Positions 52,368 through 62,715 are shown, counted from the first letter of the stretch. The stretch: DNA of 64,000 nucleotides from Acinetobacter nosocomialis NIPH 2119 (GCF_000368085.1 NZ_KB849239.1:3708163-3772162); one strand, 5' to 3'. The notes: generated by a model from the letters alone, not told the origin. Made by a program: numbers and translations.

Positions 52368-54448
52368 ATGGGCTTTAAACTTAAAAAGAAAAGTGGCAAT
52401 CGTAGTGTAAACGAAAAATCGAGTGTCAACTTTATTGCGAAAATTCAGTCACAAATTGAGCAATACGCCAGTTTATTTGGGGAAAGTAAAAAGTCCAAGC
52501 CTATCCTTTATGTAGCGTTGTTATGTTTAGTATTAGCTTCAACTTCGCTTGCTTACTTGTTTTATAGTGTACCTCGACATAACGAATTAACACGTAGTAT
52601 GGGTGAGTTACGTTTACTATCACAAACGATTTCTAGACAGGCTACAGAAGCGACCGCTTCTGGTTCACCTCAAGCCATGAAAGACTTGGTTGAATCGCGT
52701 CAAACTTTTGCCAAAAATATAAAAAATGTCGAAAATATTTATGGTACATCTTCAAAAGAATATAAAAAAGTAGCGACTCTGTGGAAATCTTTGTCTTATG
52801 ACATTGACTTGATCTCATCACAACAGGACGTAATTAACCAGTTATATAATATGAATATCTCGATTAGTGATTCTATTCCTGAGATTCAAGCTGAATAAAC
52901 TTGATGGTTGATAAGATGGTCCGCGAAAAAGTATCAAGTAATCAGGTCGTAATTGCTAAAAACCAAGTATTTATTGCGGAACGTATTTTACGATCTATTA
53001 ACTCGGTTTTCGTTGGTACAGAGAACTCTGAAAACTCAGCGCATGACTTTAGTGTTGATATTGAGACTTTTGGTGTGTACTTAGATGCACAGCTAAATGG
53101 AAATGCGGAGTTGGGGGTAGCTAAAGTTGAATCTCCTGAAGTGCGTGAATCTTTGGAAGGTATCAAAACTGAATATGATAAAGTTTTAAAATCTGCTGCA
53201 ACTTCTGTCCTCAAGCATACAAACCAGATCGTAAACGTACGTCAATCATCAAGTGAGATCTTCTCTCAATCTGATGCAATGTTAACTGCTTTAGGTGATC
53301 TTTCAGAGCAAACCCAATATGGCTGGAAGGCTTTTGCGTTAGTTGCTGTACTGACATTATCACTTCTTGGCTTAATTACTTCTGTTTTAAAGCTTTTATC
53401 ACTTCGTAGTAAAGCAGATAAACAACGTGTAGCTACATTACAAGAAGAATATGATCGTAACCAGAATGCGATTTTACGTTTACTTGATGAAATTGCCGAT
53501 CTTGCAGATGGTGACTTACGTTCATATGCAACGGTATCTGAAGACTTTACTGGTGCGATTGCCGACTCGATTAACTTTGCGATTGACCAGTTACGTGACT
53601 TAGTATCACGAATCCATGAAACTTCTCAGGAAGTTGCACGTTATACGCAAGATACTCAAAATATTACTAACCAGTTAGCAGAGGCATCTGAGCACCAAGC
53701 ACAAGAAATTGCCGGTGCATCAACTGCAATGAATGAAATGGCATTGTCGATTGACCAAGTATCTGCCAATGCCTCTGAATCTGCTCAAGTAGCACAACGT
53801 TCGGTATATATTGCATCTAATGGTGCACAAGTTGTAAACCGTTCTATTGAGGGTATGGATACCATTCGTGAACAGATTCAGGAAACCTCGAAACGTATTA
53901 AGCGTTTGGGTGAGTCTTCACAAGAAATTGGTAACATCGTATCGCTTATTAACGATATTGCAGACCAAACAAACATTCTAGCCTTAAATGCAGCAATTCA
54001 AGCATCTATGGCCGGTGAAGCAGGTCGTGGTTTTGCCGTGGTTGCTGACGAAGTCCAACGTCTTGCAGAACGTTCAGCTTCGGCAACTAAACAGATTGAA
54101 ACGCTTGTTAAAACGATTCAAACGGATACCAACGAAGCCGTTATTTCAATGGAACAAACGACAACAGAGGTTGTACGTGGTGCTAACTTAGCGAAAGATG
54201 CGGGTATTGCACTTGATGAAATTCAAAAAGTATCGGGTGACTTGGCAAACTTAATTGCGAGCATTTCTGATGCAGCAAAACTTCAATCAGCTTCTGCGAG
54301 TCACATTGCTGCAACCATGACTGTTGTACAAGAAATTACTTCACAAACAACAACGGCAACTTTCGATACTGCTCGTTCTGTATCTGAATTGGCGAATATG
54401 TCGGAGTCATTACGTGAGTCAGTAACGGACTTTAAATTACCTGACTAA
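52368..54448 (+). pseudogene. pilJ: Chemoreceptor PilJ, frameshifted by a one-base deletion
   Basis: The two halves of one receptor lie in different frames. The first (52368-52898) has a membrane helix and part of the periplasmic domain, and stops after DSIPEIQAE. The second, from about 52899, continues MVDKMVREKVSSNQ, a second membrane helix, a HAMP-like region and the signalling hairpin (NDIADQTNILALNAAIQASM ... GEAGRGFAVVADEVQRLAER). Adding one T after GAA at 52895 would give GAA-TTA-AAC-TTG-ATG and restore a 693-residue receptor, the usual length. Loss of PilJ prevents activation of ChpA and normally abolishes or reduces twitching. Sequencing error is the main alternative. Confidence 0.88.
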
Positions 54449-54595
54449 ATTGGGGGATGAGAATAGCTATTCTCATAATAGCTATTCTTTTAAAAGTATG
54501 AGCAGCGCCAGACAAATATTGGGGAAATAGCTATTTTTCTGGTGTTGACTCTGTAGTTTTCCCCATTCAGGGGGTAAGCAAAAGAAGCCTTTGCT
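54449..54595 (+). promoter_or_regulatory. Spacer between pilJ and chpA with three ATAGCTATT copies
   Basis: The sequence ATAGCTATT occurs three times in 86 bases (around 54463, 54477 and 54528), twice within GAATAGCTATTC-like palindromes followed by TTTT. They could form a hairpin that weakens read-through from pilJ to chpA, but no function is known. Confidence 0.35.
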
Positions 54596-57500
54596 ATGAA
54601 AGAAATATTAAAAACTTTAACTGAAGCAATGACGCTACCTGAAGATAGCTATTCTGAACAAGATGCTGAGTTTCTTGAAATTTTTGTTGAAGAAATTGAA
54701 GAAATTTTTGTTGATTTGCAACCATTATTAAATGAATGGATGCAGTCTGAGAATACTGCTACGCTCACTGAAATTCGCCGCCATTTCCACACTTTAAAAG
54801 GTTCTGGAAGAATGATTGGTGCTAAATCTTCAGCTGAGCTTGCTTGGACAGTTGAAGACACGCTTAATCGCGTAATCAATCAAACCCTTAAATTGACTCC
54901 AGCAATCCAGAGCTATGTTCAATTAGTATTTAAGTTCTATTTTCTTAAATTAGTAGATAACTTTAAGCAAAAAAGAGCACATGCAGTAGATTTTCGACCG
55001 CTTATTTTATTAGGCCAACAACTACAACAACAGCAAAGTTTAGAACCTGCTTTAGAAGAGCTTTTACAGCTTTCAAATACGCTTACTGCCGAAACAATAA
55101 CTGGGCTTGAGCTAGACTATATTGAGCAAAACTCATTGGCTGAGCCAATTGTTGAAGATGTAGATACTGAAATTGCAATAAATCTAGATGAAACTTTGAC
55201 CTTGTTTATGGAAGAGGCAGAGGAGCATTTAACTACAATTCATCAGTTCTTAAATCAAGAGCTGCATCAGTATGATAGTTATAATGCCTTAATACGCGCG
55301 CTACATACTTTGCGTGGCAGTTCTGCGATGGCACAGGTCGAAACAATTTTTGAAGCCAGTACCAAAGTTGAGCACTTATTTAAAATACTGTTGCAAGAAG
55401 AACTTTCTTCTAAGTCAGATGAAATTTTATTATTACAAGAATATCGTGAGTTTATTAGAGATAGCTTAGAGCTTCTATCTAAACATAGTTCAAATGAACA
55501 GCTTGAAGCTCGATTGCAGCAGTTTAATCAATCATGGGATGCTTACGTTGAGCAACATGGTGACCGAACAGATCCATTAACACCTTCTCATGGTTTGGTA
55601 TCACAACTATTGTTGTTAGATGTCTCTGAATTGTTAGATGCAGAATTAGATTTTGAGAAAGGAATTCGTAATGAGTTTCCAGATTATCTTGAACGTCTAA
55701 GTGAACAAGCTGATCTACTGTTACAACATACACATTCTCAAGCAATGCTGGGTTTACATGAATATACCAGTCAATTGAAAGAAAGTTATGATGTATTACT
55801 TGATAAACCTCTATTATTGCAATCAGACTATATATTTGAAATTTATCAAAAAGCGCATCAACAGCTTATTCAATTGTTCGATGCCTTGGCTGCTGGTCAG
55901 CGAGTTGGTATTGTTAAGCAACATCAAAGTATTCTAGAAGAATTAAAACTTTATACCCTACATACTCCGAGCGTACACAATGACCTGTCTCAGCAAGATC
56001 CTGCTTCTGTTGAGCCACTACTTAATATCGAACCAGAGCCAGAAGCTGCTGTTACGGTAGAGAATTTATCAGACTCTGCAGACTGGGCAGTATTAAGCCA
56101 GAGTGTACAGCAAGATCGCCAATATATTTCCTCTACACAGGTAAATCAAAACTTTGATCCTGACCTTTTAGATATCTTTCTTGAAGAAGCTGATGAGCTA
56201 CTTGAGGGAATTGATACCGATCTCAATATTTGGGTAGGTGAGCAAGAAAACTTTGCAGCCCTGAATAATCTAATGCGCTATTTGCATACCTTGAAAGGTG
56301 GAGCAAATATGGTTCAGGCGACTTATCTAGGTTCGATTACCCATGAATTAGAAAGCATATATGAGCGTTTAATTCAAAAGCAGTTAGTTGCAACTTCACC
56401 TTTAATTGATTTTATCCGTTTAGTACAAGATGACTTGGCTGACCGTCTGCAAATCATGCGTGAACAACAATTAGATTATGCAGCTCCTTACACAATTAAT
56501 GCGTTAAAACGAGCAGGTCAAAACTCTAACTTCCAACCTGTACCAGTGGTTGAAGTATTTGATAGTGAAAGTGAGATCTTCTCTGAACAAGAGCTGATAT
56601 CTGAAGTATTAATCAATGAAATACCGGCAGAAATTGAGCCTGTTCTTACAGAATTAGAAGTTCATGATGATCAGCTGGTATTTGAGAACGTTGTTTCTGA
56701 GTTAGCTACGCCAGTTGAAGCAATAACATCCGTTACATCAGAAGAGAATGAAGCGGTAGTTGAAGAACAGGATATTACGGCTGTTGTTGAGCAGACATTC
56801 TTAGAAGAAGCTGCTGAATTGTTAGAAATGGCTGATGGGCTATTGAAACAATGGTTTGAGCAGCGTACAAACCGAAGTATCTTGCTTCAATTACAAAGAG
56901 CTGTGCACAGTTTGAAGGGTGGTGCACGAATGGTCGGTTTAGAAGCCGTCTACGCGATTGCCTATCAACTCGAAAATACATTCGAACAATTTGCACTGCA
57001 TCACTTCAACTCGAATATTTATGACCATTTGCTCGAAAGTGCAATTGCATGGCTAAAAGATGCTATTTTCAAGCATAACTATCAGCATTTCGATGGATTA
57101 CAACAAAGTTTAGAAAATATTCAATTCTTTGAAACGAATATCCAAATTCCGGCTAAGTTAACGAAAACTGATTTGTTTAGCTCAGAACCTGTGATGACTT
57201 TCATACAAGGTGATGGTACAGAACCACCACCAATGATGGGCGCATGGGAGCAAACAGAACGTCTGGATCAGAACAATGAAATGATCCGTGTTTCAGCCGA
57301 CTTGATCGAGAAGATGATTGACTTGTCTGGTGAGAACTCAATTAACCGTTCACGAATTGAAATGGACTTGAGCCAGTTCGGTCATACATTGGTTGAAATG
57401 GAATTAGCTATTCAACGACTGGCCGATCAGTTACGACGAATGGAAGGCGAGTTAGAAACACAAATTATTGCTAAACACGGTATTGAGCATTCTCGCTATA

Positions 57501-59119
57501 CCGACTTTGACCCTTTAGAGATGGACCAATATTCATCTTTAAACCAGTTATCGAAATCTCTTGCTGAATCTGCATCGGACTTGGTCGACTTTAAAAATAC
57601 GTTATCTCACAAGATCAGAGATACAGAAAGTTTGCTTTTACAACAGTCGCGTATTCAGGCAGAAATTCAAGAAGGCTTAATGCGAACACGTCTAGTTCCA
57701 TTTTCACGTTTGTTACCGCGTTTGCAGCGAATTGTGCGTCAAACATCTACAGCCTTGAATAGACCTGCTGAGCTTTTCGTAAATAATACCGAAGGTGAGT
57801 TAGACCGTAACATTTTAGAACGCTTAGTGACACCACTCGAGCATATGCTCAGAAATGCAATTGACCATGGTCTAGAAGACCGGGCACAGCGCCAAAAGGT
57901 GAATAAACCGGAAGCAGGGCGTATTGAACTGAACATTCAGCGTCAAGGAACAGACGTTGTTGTTGTCTTTAGCGATGATGGACAAGGTATTGATGTTGAA
58001 AAAGTGCGCCAAAAAGCACTGCTTGCTGGTCTGATCAAGCCAGAACAAGATTTAGAAGAGCAAGATATTCTACAGCTAATTTTCCATCCAGGTTTAAGTA
58101 CCGCAGAACAGATTACTCAGATTTCTGGACGTGGTGTTGGTCTTGATGTCGTACAGAGCGATATTAAAGCTTTAGGTGGACATGTTAGCGTTGACTCTGT
58201 TTATGGTAAGGGAACAACATTTACGATACGTGTACCGACTACTGTAGCTGTAAGTGATGCCTTAATGGTAAAAGTGGCAGATCAGCAATTTGCAATTCCA
58301 CTTGCTCAAATTGATCGAATTGTTCGAGTTTCGCCAGCTTCTTTAGAGCAGTATTTTGAAAGCCCTAAAGAACTATTTGAATATGAAAATAAGCGATATC
58401 CATTACGTTATCTTTCTGAATTTGTTGGTAATCAACCAATGCCACGACTAAATGGCATGATGTATTCATTACCTGTCTTAATGATTAAAGCGAACAATGG
58501 TCAAACTGTGGCGTTACTTGTCGATCAGTTAATTGGTTCTCGAGCTCAAATTGTAGTGAAACCAATTGGTCAACAGTTCGCTAGCATTGGGGCAATTGCA
58601 GGCGCCACGATTTTAGGTGATGGACAGGTTTGTTTAATTTTAGACGGGCAAAATATTGCACGACAAATTCAGTCTACACCGCGTCATAAACAGCTCAATG
58701 AAGCAGTATATAGACAACGTGAATCAGACGAGCGCCGCCTCGTTATGATTGTCGATGACTCCGTAACTGTACGTAAGGTAACGTCTCGATTACTTGAACG
58801 CCAAGGCTACGATGTTGTTACGGCTAAAGATGGCGTTGATGCCATAGAACAGCTAGAAAATATTAAGCCGGATTTGATGCTGCTTGATATTGAAATGCCA
58901 CGTATGGATGGTTTCGAAGTACTTAATCTTGTACGACATCATGATATGCATCAATACATGCCAATTATTATGATTACATCCAGAACAGGTGAAAAACATC
59001 GTGAACGGGCATTCTCGTTAGGTGTAAGTCAATATATGGGTAAACCGTTCCAAGAGGAAGAGCTACTAGAAAATATTGATGCTTTACTTGTAGCGTTTGA
59101 AAGCGAGGTCAAATCATGA
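54596..59119 (+). CDS. chpA: Hybrid chemosensory histidine kinase ChpA (PilL)
   Basis: 1507 residues. Four Hpt-type modules are seen by their His motifs: HFHTLKGSGRMIGA (about 64), ALHTLRGSSAMAQ (about 237), YLHTLKGGANMVQ (about 564) and AVHSLKGGARMVG (about 771). The CheA-like core follows, with a dimerisation helix, an N box near EHMLRNAIDHGLEDR, a G box SDDGQGIDVEKVRQ, and GRGVGLDVVQSDIKALGGH. A CheW domain comes next, then a C-terminal receiver with Asp in LMLLDIEMPRMDGFEV (about 1431). Pseudomonas ChpA has eight histidine/Thr/Ser transfer domains, so this is a reduced version. It phosphorylates PilG and PilH. The last base triplets overlap the start of chpC by 4 bases. Confidence 0.95.
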   Translation: MKEILKTLTEAMTLPEDSYSEQDAEFLEIFVEEIEEIFVDLQPLLNEWMQSENTATLTEIRRHFHTLKGSGRMIGAKSSAELAWTVEDTLNRVINQTLKLTPAIQSYVQLVFKFYFLKLVDNFKQKRAHAVDFRPLILLGQQLQQQQSLEPALEELLQLSNTLTAETITGLELDYIEQNSLAEPIVEDVDTEIAINLDETLTLFMEEAEEHLTTIHQFLNQELHQYDSYNALIRALHTLRGSSAMAQVETIFEASTKVEHLFKILLQEELSSKSDEILLLQEYREFIRDSLELLSKHSSNEQLEARLQQFNQSWDAYVEQHGDRTDPLTPSHGLVSQLLLLDVSELLDAELDFEKGIRNEFPDYLERLSEQADLLLQHTHSQAMLGLHEYTSQLKESYDVLLDKPLLLQSDYIFEIYQKAHQQLIQLFDALAAGQRVGIVKQHQSILEELKLYTLHTPSVHNDLSQQDPASVEPLLNIEPEPEAAVTVENLSDSADWAVLSQSVQQDRQYISSTQVNQNFDPDLLDIFLEEADELLEGIDTDLNIWVGEQENFAALNNLMRYLHTLKGGANMVQATYLGSITHELESIYERLIQKQLVATSPLIDFIRLVQDDLADRLQIMREQQLDYAAPYTINALKRAGQNSNFQPVPVVEVFDSESEIFSEQELISEVLINEIPAEIEPVLTELEVHDDQLVFENVVSELATPVEAITSVTSEENEAVVEEQDITAVVEQTFLEEAAELLEMADGLLKQWFEQRTNRSILLQLQRAVHSLKGGARMVGLEAVYAIAYQLENTFEQFALHHFNSNIYDHLLESAIAWLKDAIFKHNYQHFDGLQQSLENIQFFETNIQIPAKLTKTDLFSSEPVMTFIQGDGTEPPPMMGAWEQTERLDQNNEMIRVSADLIEKMIDLSGENSINRSRIEMDLSQFGHTLVEMELAIQRLADQLRRMEGELETQIIAKHGIEHSRYTDFDPLEMDQYSSLNQLSKSLAESASDLVDFKNTLSHKIRDTESLLLQQSRIQAEIQEGLMRTRLVPFSRLLPRLQRIVRQTSTALNRPAELFVNNTEGELDRNILERLVTPLEHMLRNAIDHGLEDRAQRQKVNKPEAGRIELNIQRQGTDVVVVFSDDGQGIDVEKVRQKALLAGLIKPEQDLEEQDILQLIFHPGLSTAEQITQISGRGVGLDVVQSDIKALGGHVSVDSVYGKGTTFTIRVPTTVAVSDALMVKVADQQFAIPLAQIDRIVRVSPASLEQYFESPKELFEYENKRYPLRYLSEFVGNQPMPRLNGMMYSLPVLMIKANNGQTVALLVDQLIGSRAQIVVKPIGQQFASIGAIAGATILGDGQVCLILDGQNIARQIQSTPRHKQLNEAVYRQRESDERRLVMIVDDSVTVRKVTSRLLERQGYDVVTAKDGVDAIEQLENIKPDLMLLDIEMPRMDGFEVLNLVRHHDMHQYMPIIMITSRTGEKHRERAFSLGVSQYMGKPFQEEELLENIDALLVAFESEVKS

Positions 59120-59583
59120 AAGGTAGTGTAAATACATCTTTGATCGGTAATATGGACCAACAAGAGCTACAGCATCTTATTACGGTTTCAACTGGTTTTA
59201 TTGATGCCTATATCATTGAATGTAATGATGAGGTACCTATGCTGTTGCCGCAAAATATTGTGTTATCCGCCATGGACGTAAAAAATGGCGTAAAACATAT
59301 TGAGTGGCATGATGTAAAGCTACCTATATACTCAGTCCATAATGCAACTGATCAATATGCTGTAGCACTGGTAATTGAAGGGGAAGATATCAGCCAACGT
59401 TTTGCTTTAATGTGTAAAACTATGCCGATCTCTGTTCGTTTACGTATTTCTGAAATTGTTGATGAAATAGATGAATACCAAGAAGCTGAACAGCACCCTA
59501 CAGTATTTAAATATGTGCGTATGCAAGATCAACGCTACCACATACCTAACCTAGAATATATTGAAAAAACTCTAGGTTTATAA
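59116..59583 (+). CDS. chpC: ChpC-like CheW-domain accessory protein
   Basis: 155 residues that start inside the last codons of chpA (ATGA overlap), so translation is coupled. The fold resembles a CheW domain (IIECNDEVPMLLPQNIVLSA, then KLPIYSVHNATDQYAVALVI), lacking the first strand block. In Pseudomonas the gene after chpA-chpB encodes ChpC, a second CheW-like linker, and no chpB (methylesterase) is present here. I infer ChpC from position and fold; sequence similarity alone is weak. A terminator follows. Confidence 0.7.
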   Translation: MKGSVNTSLIGNMDQQELQHLITVSTGFIDAYIIECNDEVPMLLPQNIVLSAMDVKNGVKHIEWHDVKLPIYSVHNATDQYAVALVIEGEDISQRFALMCKTMPISVRLRISEIVDEIDEYQEAEQHPTVFKYVRMQDQRYHIPNLEYIEKTLGL

Positions 59584-59587
59584 AGAA

Positions 59588-59616
59588 AAAAAGGAACTCA
59601 AATGAGTTCCTTTTTT
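59588..59616 (+). terminator. Terminator of the pil-chp operon
   Basis: The stem AAAGGAACTCA / TGAGTTCCTTT with a two-base loop is followed by T residues. Confidence 0.9.
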
Positions 59617-59779
59617 ATAAAAATTAAATAAATTTTAAAATATAAAATCATATATTCCAGTATAGAGATAAGCATTCAAAAGAATGCTATATAAAGATTC
59701 TCAAAAATAAATTATCTAATTTAATAACTACGTATTATATTTCAGAATTTTCAAATACATATTCATAATTAAAAATAAT

Positions 59780-59812
59780 AAAAAAGCATCCTAAAGAGGA
59801 TGCTTTTTATAT
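59780..59812 (-). terminator. Terminator of dapE
   Basis: The stem AAAAGCATCCT / AGGATGCTTTT, with loop AAAG, has T residues on both strands and lies 22 bases after the dapE stop. Confidence 0.85.
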
Positions 59813-59833
59813 AGATCAATGATCTTTAAGCTT

Positions 59834-60967
59834 TTAAGCAAGTAAGTTTTCTAAAATTTGCTCATAAATATCAGTTAAAGGATCAAGATCATGTACATCT
59901 ACATGTTCATTAATTTGATGGATAGTTGCATTTAGAACACCTAGTTCTAAAACTTGTGCACCTGTTGGTGCAATAAAACGTCCGTCAGATGTACCACCAC
60001 TAGTAGATAGCTCAGTCTCAGTACCAGTTACGTTCAAAATAGCAGTTTGAGCGGCATTAACTAATTCACCTACTGGCGTCAAAAATGGCAAACCAGATAA
60101 GTTCCAGTCAATCTCATATTGCAAACCATGTTTATCTAAAATTTCATGAACACGCTGTTTAAGCTGCTCAGCTGTAACTTCTGTTGAATAACGGAAGTTA
60201 AAAATAACTTCTAAAGTACCTGGAATGACGTTGGTTGCACCAGTACCCGAATGAATATTTGAAATTTGGAATGAAGTTGCAGGAAAGTATTCATTTCCAT
60301 TGTCCCAAACAGTTTGGCATAACTCTGCTAAGGCAGCCGAAGCTTCATGAATGGGATTGCGAGCTAAGTGAGGATAAGCCACATGACCTTGCTTACCATG
60401 AACATGTAGTACGCCATTTAAAGAACCACGACGGCCATTTTTAACAATATCACCTAATTTACTTGTACTTGATGGTTCACCGACCAAACACCATGTAATT
60501 TTTTCATTACGCTCTTCAAGTGTTTCAATAACTTTAACTGTACCGTTAACAGCAGGGCCTTCTTCATCTGAAGTAATTAAAAAAGCAATTGAACCTTTAT
60601 GGTCTGGATGCTTTGCTACAAAACGTTCAGATGCAACCACCATTGCAGCCAACGCAGTTTTCATATCAGCTGAACCACGACCATAAAGTTTGCCATCACG
60701 AATTTCTGGTGCAAATGGGTCTGAATTCCATGCATCTAGACGACCTGTTGGAACAACATCGGTATGTCCAGCAAAACAAAACACAGGACCTTCAGTGCCG
60801 CGTCGAGCCCATAAATTGTCAACGTCCCCAAAACGCATTGGTTCAATATGAAAGCCAGCTTTGGCTAGACGATCAGCCATAATAGTTTGGCAAGTATGGT
60901 CAACAGGAGTAACAGAAGGCTGTTGTAAAAGTTCTAAGCTAAGCGAGAGAGTGTCTGAGTGGTTCAT
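59834..60967 (-). CDS. dapE: Succinyl-diaminopimelate desuccinylase
   Basis: 377 residues from ATG 60967, which gives MNHSDTLSLSLELLQQPSVT and the E. coli length; longer starts are not ATG. It is an M20 zinc peptidase-fold enzyme. Metal site residues are in FAGHTDVVPTG (His and Asp), YGRGSADMKTALAA, and SDEEGPAVNGT (catalytic Glu-Glu). The C-terminal ELSTSGGTSDGRFIA and GVLNATIHQINEHV complete the site. It makes L,L-diaminopimelate for lysine and peptidoglycan. It is monocistronic, with an entericidin-like gene upstream on the same strand beyond a terminator. Confidence 0.96.
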   Translation of the reverse strand: MNHSDTLSLSLELLQQPSVTPVDHTCQTIMADRLAKAGFHIEPMRFGDVDNLWARRGTEGPVFCFAGHTDVVPTGRLDAWNSDPFAPEIRDGKLYGRGSADMKTALAAMVVASERFVAKHPDHKGSIAFLITSDEEGPAVNGTVKVIETLEERNEKITWCLVGEPSSTSKLGDIVKNGRRGSLNGVLHVHGKQGHVAYPHLARNPIHEASAALAELCQTVWDNGNEYFPATSFQISNIHSGTGATNVIPGTLEVIFNFRYSTEVTAEQLKQRVHEILDKHGLQYEIDWNLSGLPFLTPVGELVNAAQTAILNVTGTETELSTSGGTSDGRFIAPTGAQVLELGVLNATIHQINEHVDVHDLDPLTDIYEQILENLLA

Positions 60968-61048
60968 ACCGGAAATTGCATGCTGAGTAGGGGAAATATA
61001 GTCCAATATAATAGGCGAATCTCTGAAGGTTGGGTATTTAAAAATAAA

Positions 61049-61080
61049 AAAACCTTATCGAAGTGATAAGGTTTTTCGAA
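61049..61080 (-). terminator. Terminator of the entericidin-like gene
   Basis: The stem AAACCTTATC / GATAAGGTTT with a five-base loop is followed on the minus strand by T residues; it lies 13 bases after the stop. Confidence 0.85.
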
Positions 61081-61092
61081 GCTGTGCATAAC

Positions 61093-61233
61093 TTACATTT
61101 TATTCTCAGTTTTTTGTGCGGTATTACTTACAGCATCACCAGCTTTAGAGACATCTTTACCAAAACCCTTGAACGTATTACAGCCAGTTAATACAAATGC
61201 AATCATTACAGACGCGACTAAAACTTTTTTCAT
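61093..61233 (-). CDS. Entericidin A/B-like small lipoprotein
   Basis: 46 residues from ATG 61233; the preceding ATG at 61236 is too near the GGAG ribosome site. The sequence starts MKKVLVASVMIAFVLTGCNT: a signal helix with lipobox LTGC, Cys18. The mature part (about 29 residues) contains FKGFGKDVSKAGDAVSNTAQ, the entericidin-type amphipathic helix. Entericidins EcnA/EcnB are small envelope lipoproteins with antidote and toxin roles in E. coli. A single copy here gives no partner, so an envelope stress lipoprotein is the cautious reading. Confidence 0.85.
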   Translation of the reverse strand: MKKVLVASVMIAFVLTGCNTFKGFGKDVSKAGDAVSNTAQKTENKM

Positions 61234-61348
61234 CATTTTCTCCGTTTAAATTTAATAATGAAGTAAATTTAGATTAAAAAACAAACGTAAAAAGAAACAT
61301 GACTATTTAATAGTAAAAACGTTATAAATTGTTTCTAGAAGTCCATAC

Positions 61349-62242
61349 CTACTTGTAAAGTGGCATTTTTTCGTTGTTAACCGGTGCTAGGCTTAGTAGA
61401 GGAGGACGTCTAAACATATAAAACTGTGTATCTTCCTTGTTCTTACAATATAAGCCATCTGTCCACCAATAAGCAGCGTTTGAACTTGCTTGTCTATTAG
61501 GACAAAGCCATTCATGTCTTTCTAGACGATAAAATTTAGAGTCAGGAATAGTTGTGCCCCAGTATCCGAGTCGACGTGTTGAATTTACCCAATTGGGTAT
61601 GGATTGTTTTTGGCCTAAATTCAAAGGTAGGTAGAGCTGGCCTTTTAAAACAGCAAAACGCTGTTGTACCTTAAAATCTAAAGCTTCTGAAAATTGGAAC
61701 TGCTTATCGGTAAAGTGATACAGCTTTTTGCTCAAAGTATCTTCTCTATTTAAGCCAATCCATTGTTCTAAATTTAACTGACCTTCACCCAAGTAATATT
61801 TTAGAGCAACTTCCCAGTGTTCAACTTGTTGTGTTTCTTTATTTAAAATTAAGAAATCAAGTTCACCTAAAGTTCTTGCACCCTCAATTTTTTGAATACT
61901 ATGGCCTAACAACTGATAAGAATGGTATTGATCTTCCTGTAACCAAAACCAAAGTAAATTCTCAAAACGTAAACCTAAACGTGTACTTTTAAGGCGAGAC
62001 ATAAATTGGAGTAAAGGCTCAGGCATCTCATCAAGCTTGTGTAAACGTGGTAAATAATTTTGAAAATGTTGTTTCCAAGTCTGATCAGAATGTAATTGAA
62101 AACTATGCCGAATAGAGAGGCTTTGGGGAAGTTGGCAAAGTAAATTAGGACTAGCAATGGTAAATGCTAATTGTCTTACCATTGGGTGGTTGAACTGTAA
62201 CCATGGTTCAAAATAGGATGTCTTAACTGAGGCAATATTCAT
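61349..62242 (-). CDS. DUF1853 family protein
   Basis: 297 residues that match the DUF1853 layout: MVRQLAFTIASPNLL near the N-terminus, a nuclease-like core with GARTLGELDFLILNKETQQ and VEHWEVALKYYLGEG, and a tryptophan-rich C-terminus. The core D-x13-ExK order (LDFLI ... HWEVALKYYL) resembles the PD-(D/E)xK nuclease pattern, so a nuclease-like fold is plausible, although no activity is shown for the family. It is divergent from the DUF454 gene. The region between it and the entericidin-like gene is 115 bases and empty. Confidence 0.85.
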   Translation of the reverse strand: MNIASVKTSYFEPWLQFNHPMVRQLAFTIASPNLLCQLPQSLSIRHSFQLHSDQTWKQHFQNYLPRLHKLDEMPEPLLQFMSRLKSTRLGLRFENLLWFWLQEDQYHSYQLLGHSIQKIEGARTLGELDFLILNKETQQVEHWEVALKYYLGEGQLNLEQWIGLNREDTLSKKLYHFTDKQFQFSEALDFKVQQRFAVLKGQLYLPLNLGQKQSIPNWVNSTRRLGYWGTTIPDSKFYRLERHEWLCPNRQASSNAAYWWTDGLYCKNKEDTQFYMFRRPPLLSLAPVNNEKMPLYK

Positions 62243-62346
62243 ACGTTTAGTACTCGAAATAATTCATCCCAATTTCATGGTCGATCAACAAAACAATACC
62301 AGAAAAACACTTTATACTACGATCAACAATAGCTTAAGGTTTATAT

Positions 62347-62715
62347 ATGCGAACATTGTTTTGGCGAACTCTGGTCGTGATTTTTATCACGCTTGGTATT
62401 ATTGGAGCAATTTTACCAGGCATGCCGACAACAGTGTTTCTTATTCTGGCTGCTTGGGCTGCCTCAAAGGGATGGCCTCAAATGGATGCATGGTTGTTAA
62501 ATCATCCAAAATATGGACCAACTCTACGTGACTGGCGAGCAAATGGCACAGTACCGCGTAAAGCGAAGTGGATTGCCAGTATTATGATGACCGCAAGCGG
62601 TATTTTAATGCTGTTTACTTCTGCACCATTTTGGGTGAAAGTTTTCACTGATACTACCATGCTCGTTGTTGCAATTTGGTTATGGCTACGTCCTGAGCCA
62701 AAATTAAAAGATTGA
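62347..62715 (+). CDS. DUF454 (YbaN-like) inner-membrane protein
   Basis: 122 residues with about three hydrophobic segments. The N-terminal TLVVIFITLGIIGAILPGMP followed by TTVFLILAAWAASKGWP is the DUF454 signature, and the mid-chain WLLNHPKYGPTLRDWRANGT supports it. The C-terminal helix ends LWLRPEPKLKD. The role is unknown; ybaN lies near DNA-replication genes in E. coli. The last 24 bases of the gene form the left arm of a perfect inverted repeat, and the tandem array begins at its stop codon. Confidence 0.9.
   Translation: MRTLFWRTLVVIFITLGIIGAILPGMPTTVFLILAAWAASKGWPQMDAWLLNHPKYGPTLRDWRANGTVPRKAKWIASIMMTASGILMLFTSAPFWVKVFTDTTMLVVAIWLWLRPEPKLKD

Noticed and set aside
52899..54448. A separate, shorter chemoreceptor gene starting at 52901 or 52904
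   Set aside because: It continues exactly where the 52368 frame stops and together they make one PilJ of normal length; its first codon would be TTG without a ribosome site.
59671..59688. AGCATTC-AAAA-GAATGCT hairpin between chpC and dapE
   Set aside because: It has no T tail and sits between two better terminators in a very AT-rich spacer; chance is likely. It shares seven bases with the rtcB antiterminator, which I take as coincidence.
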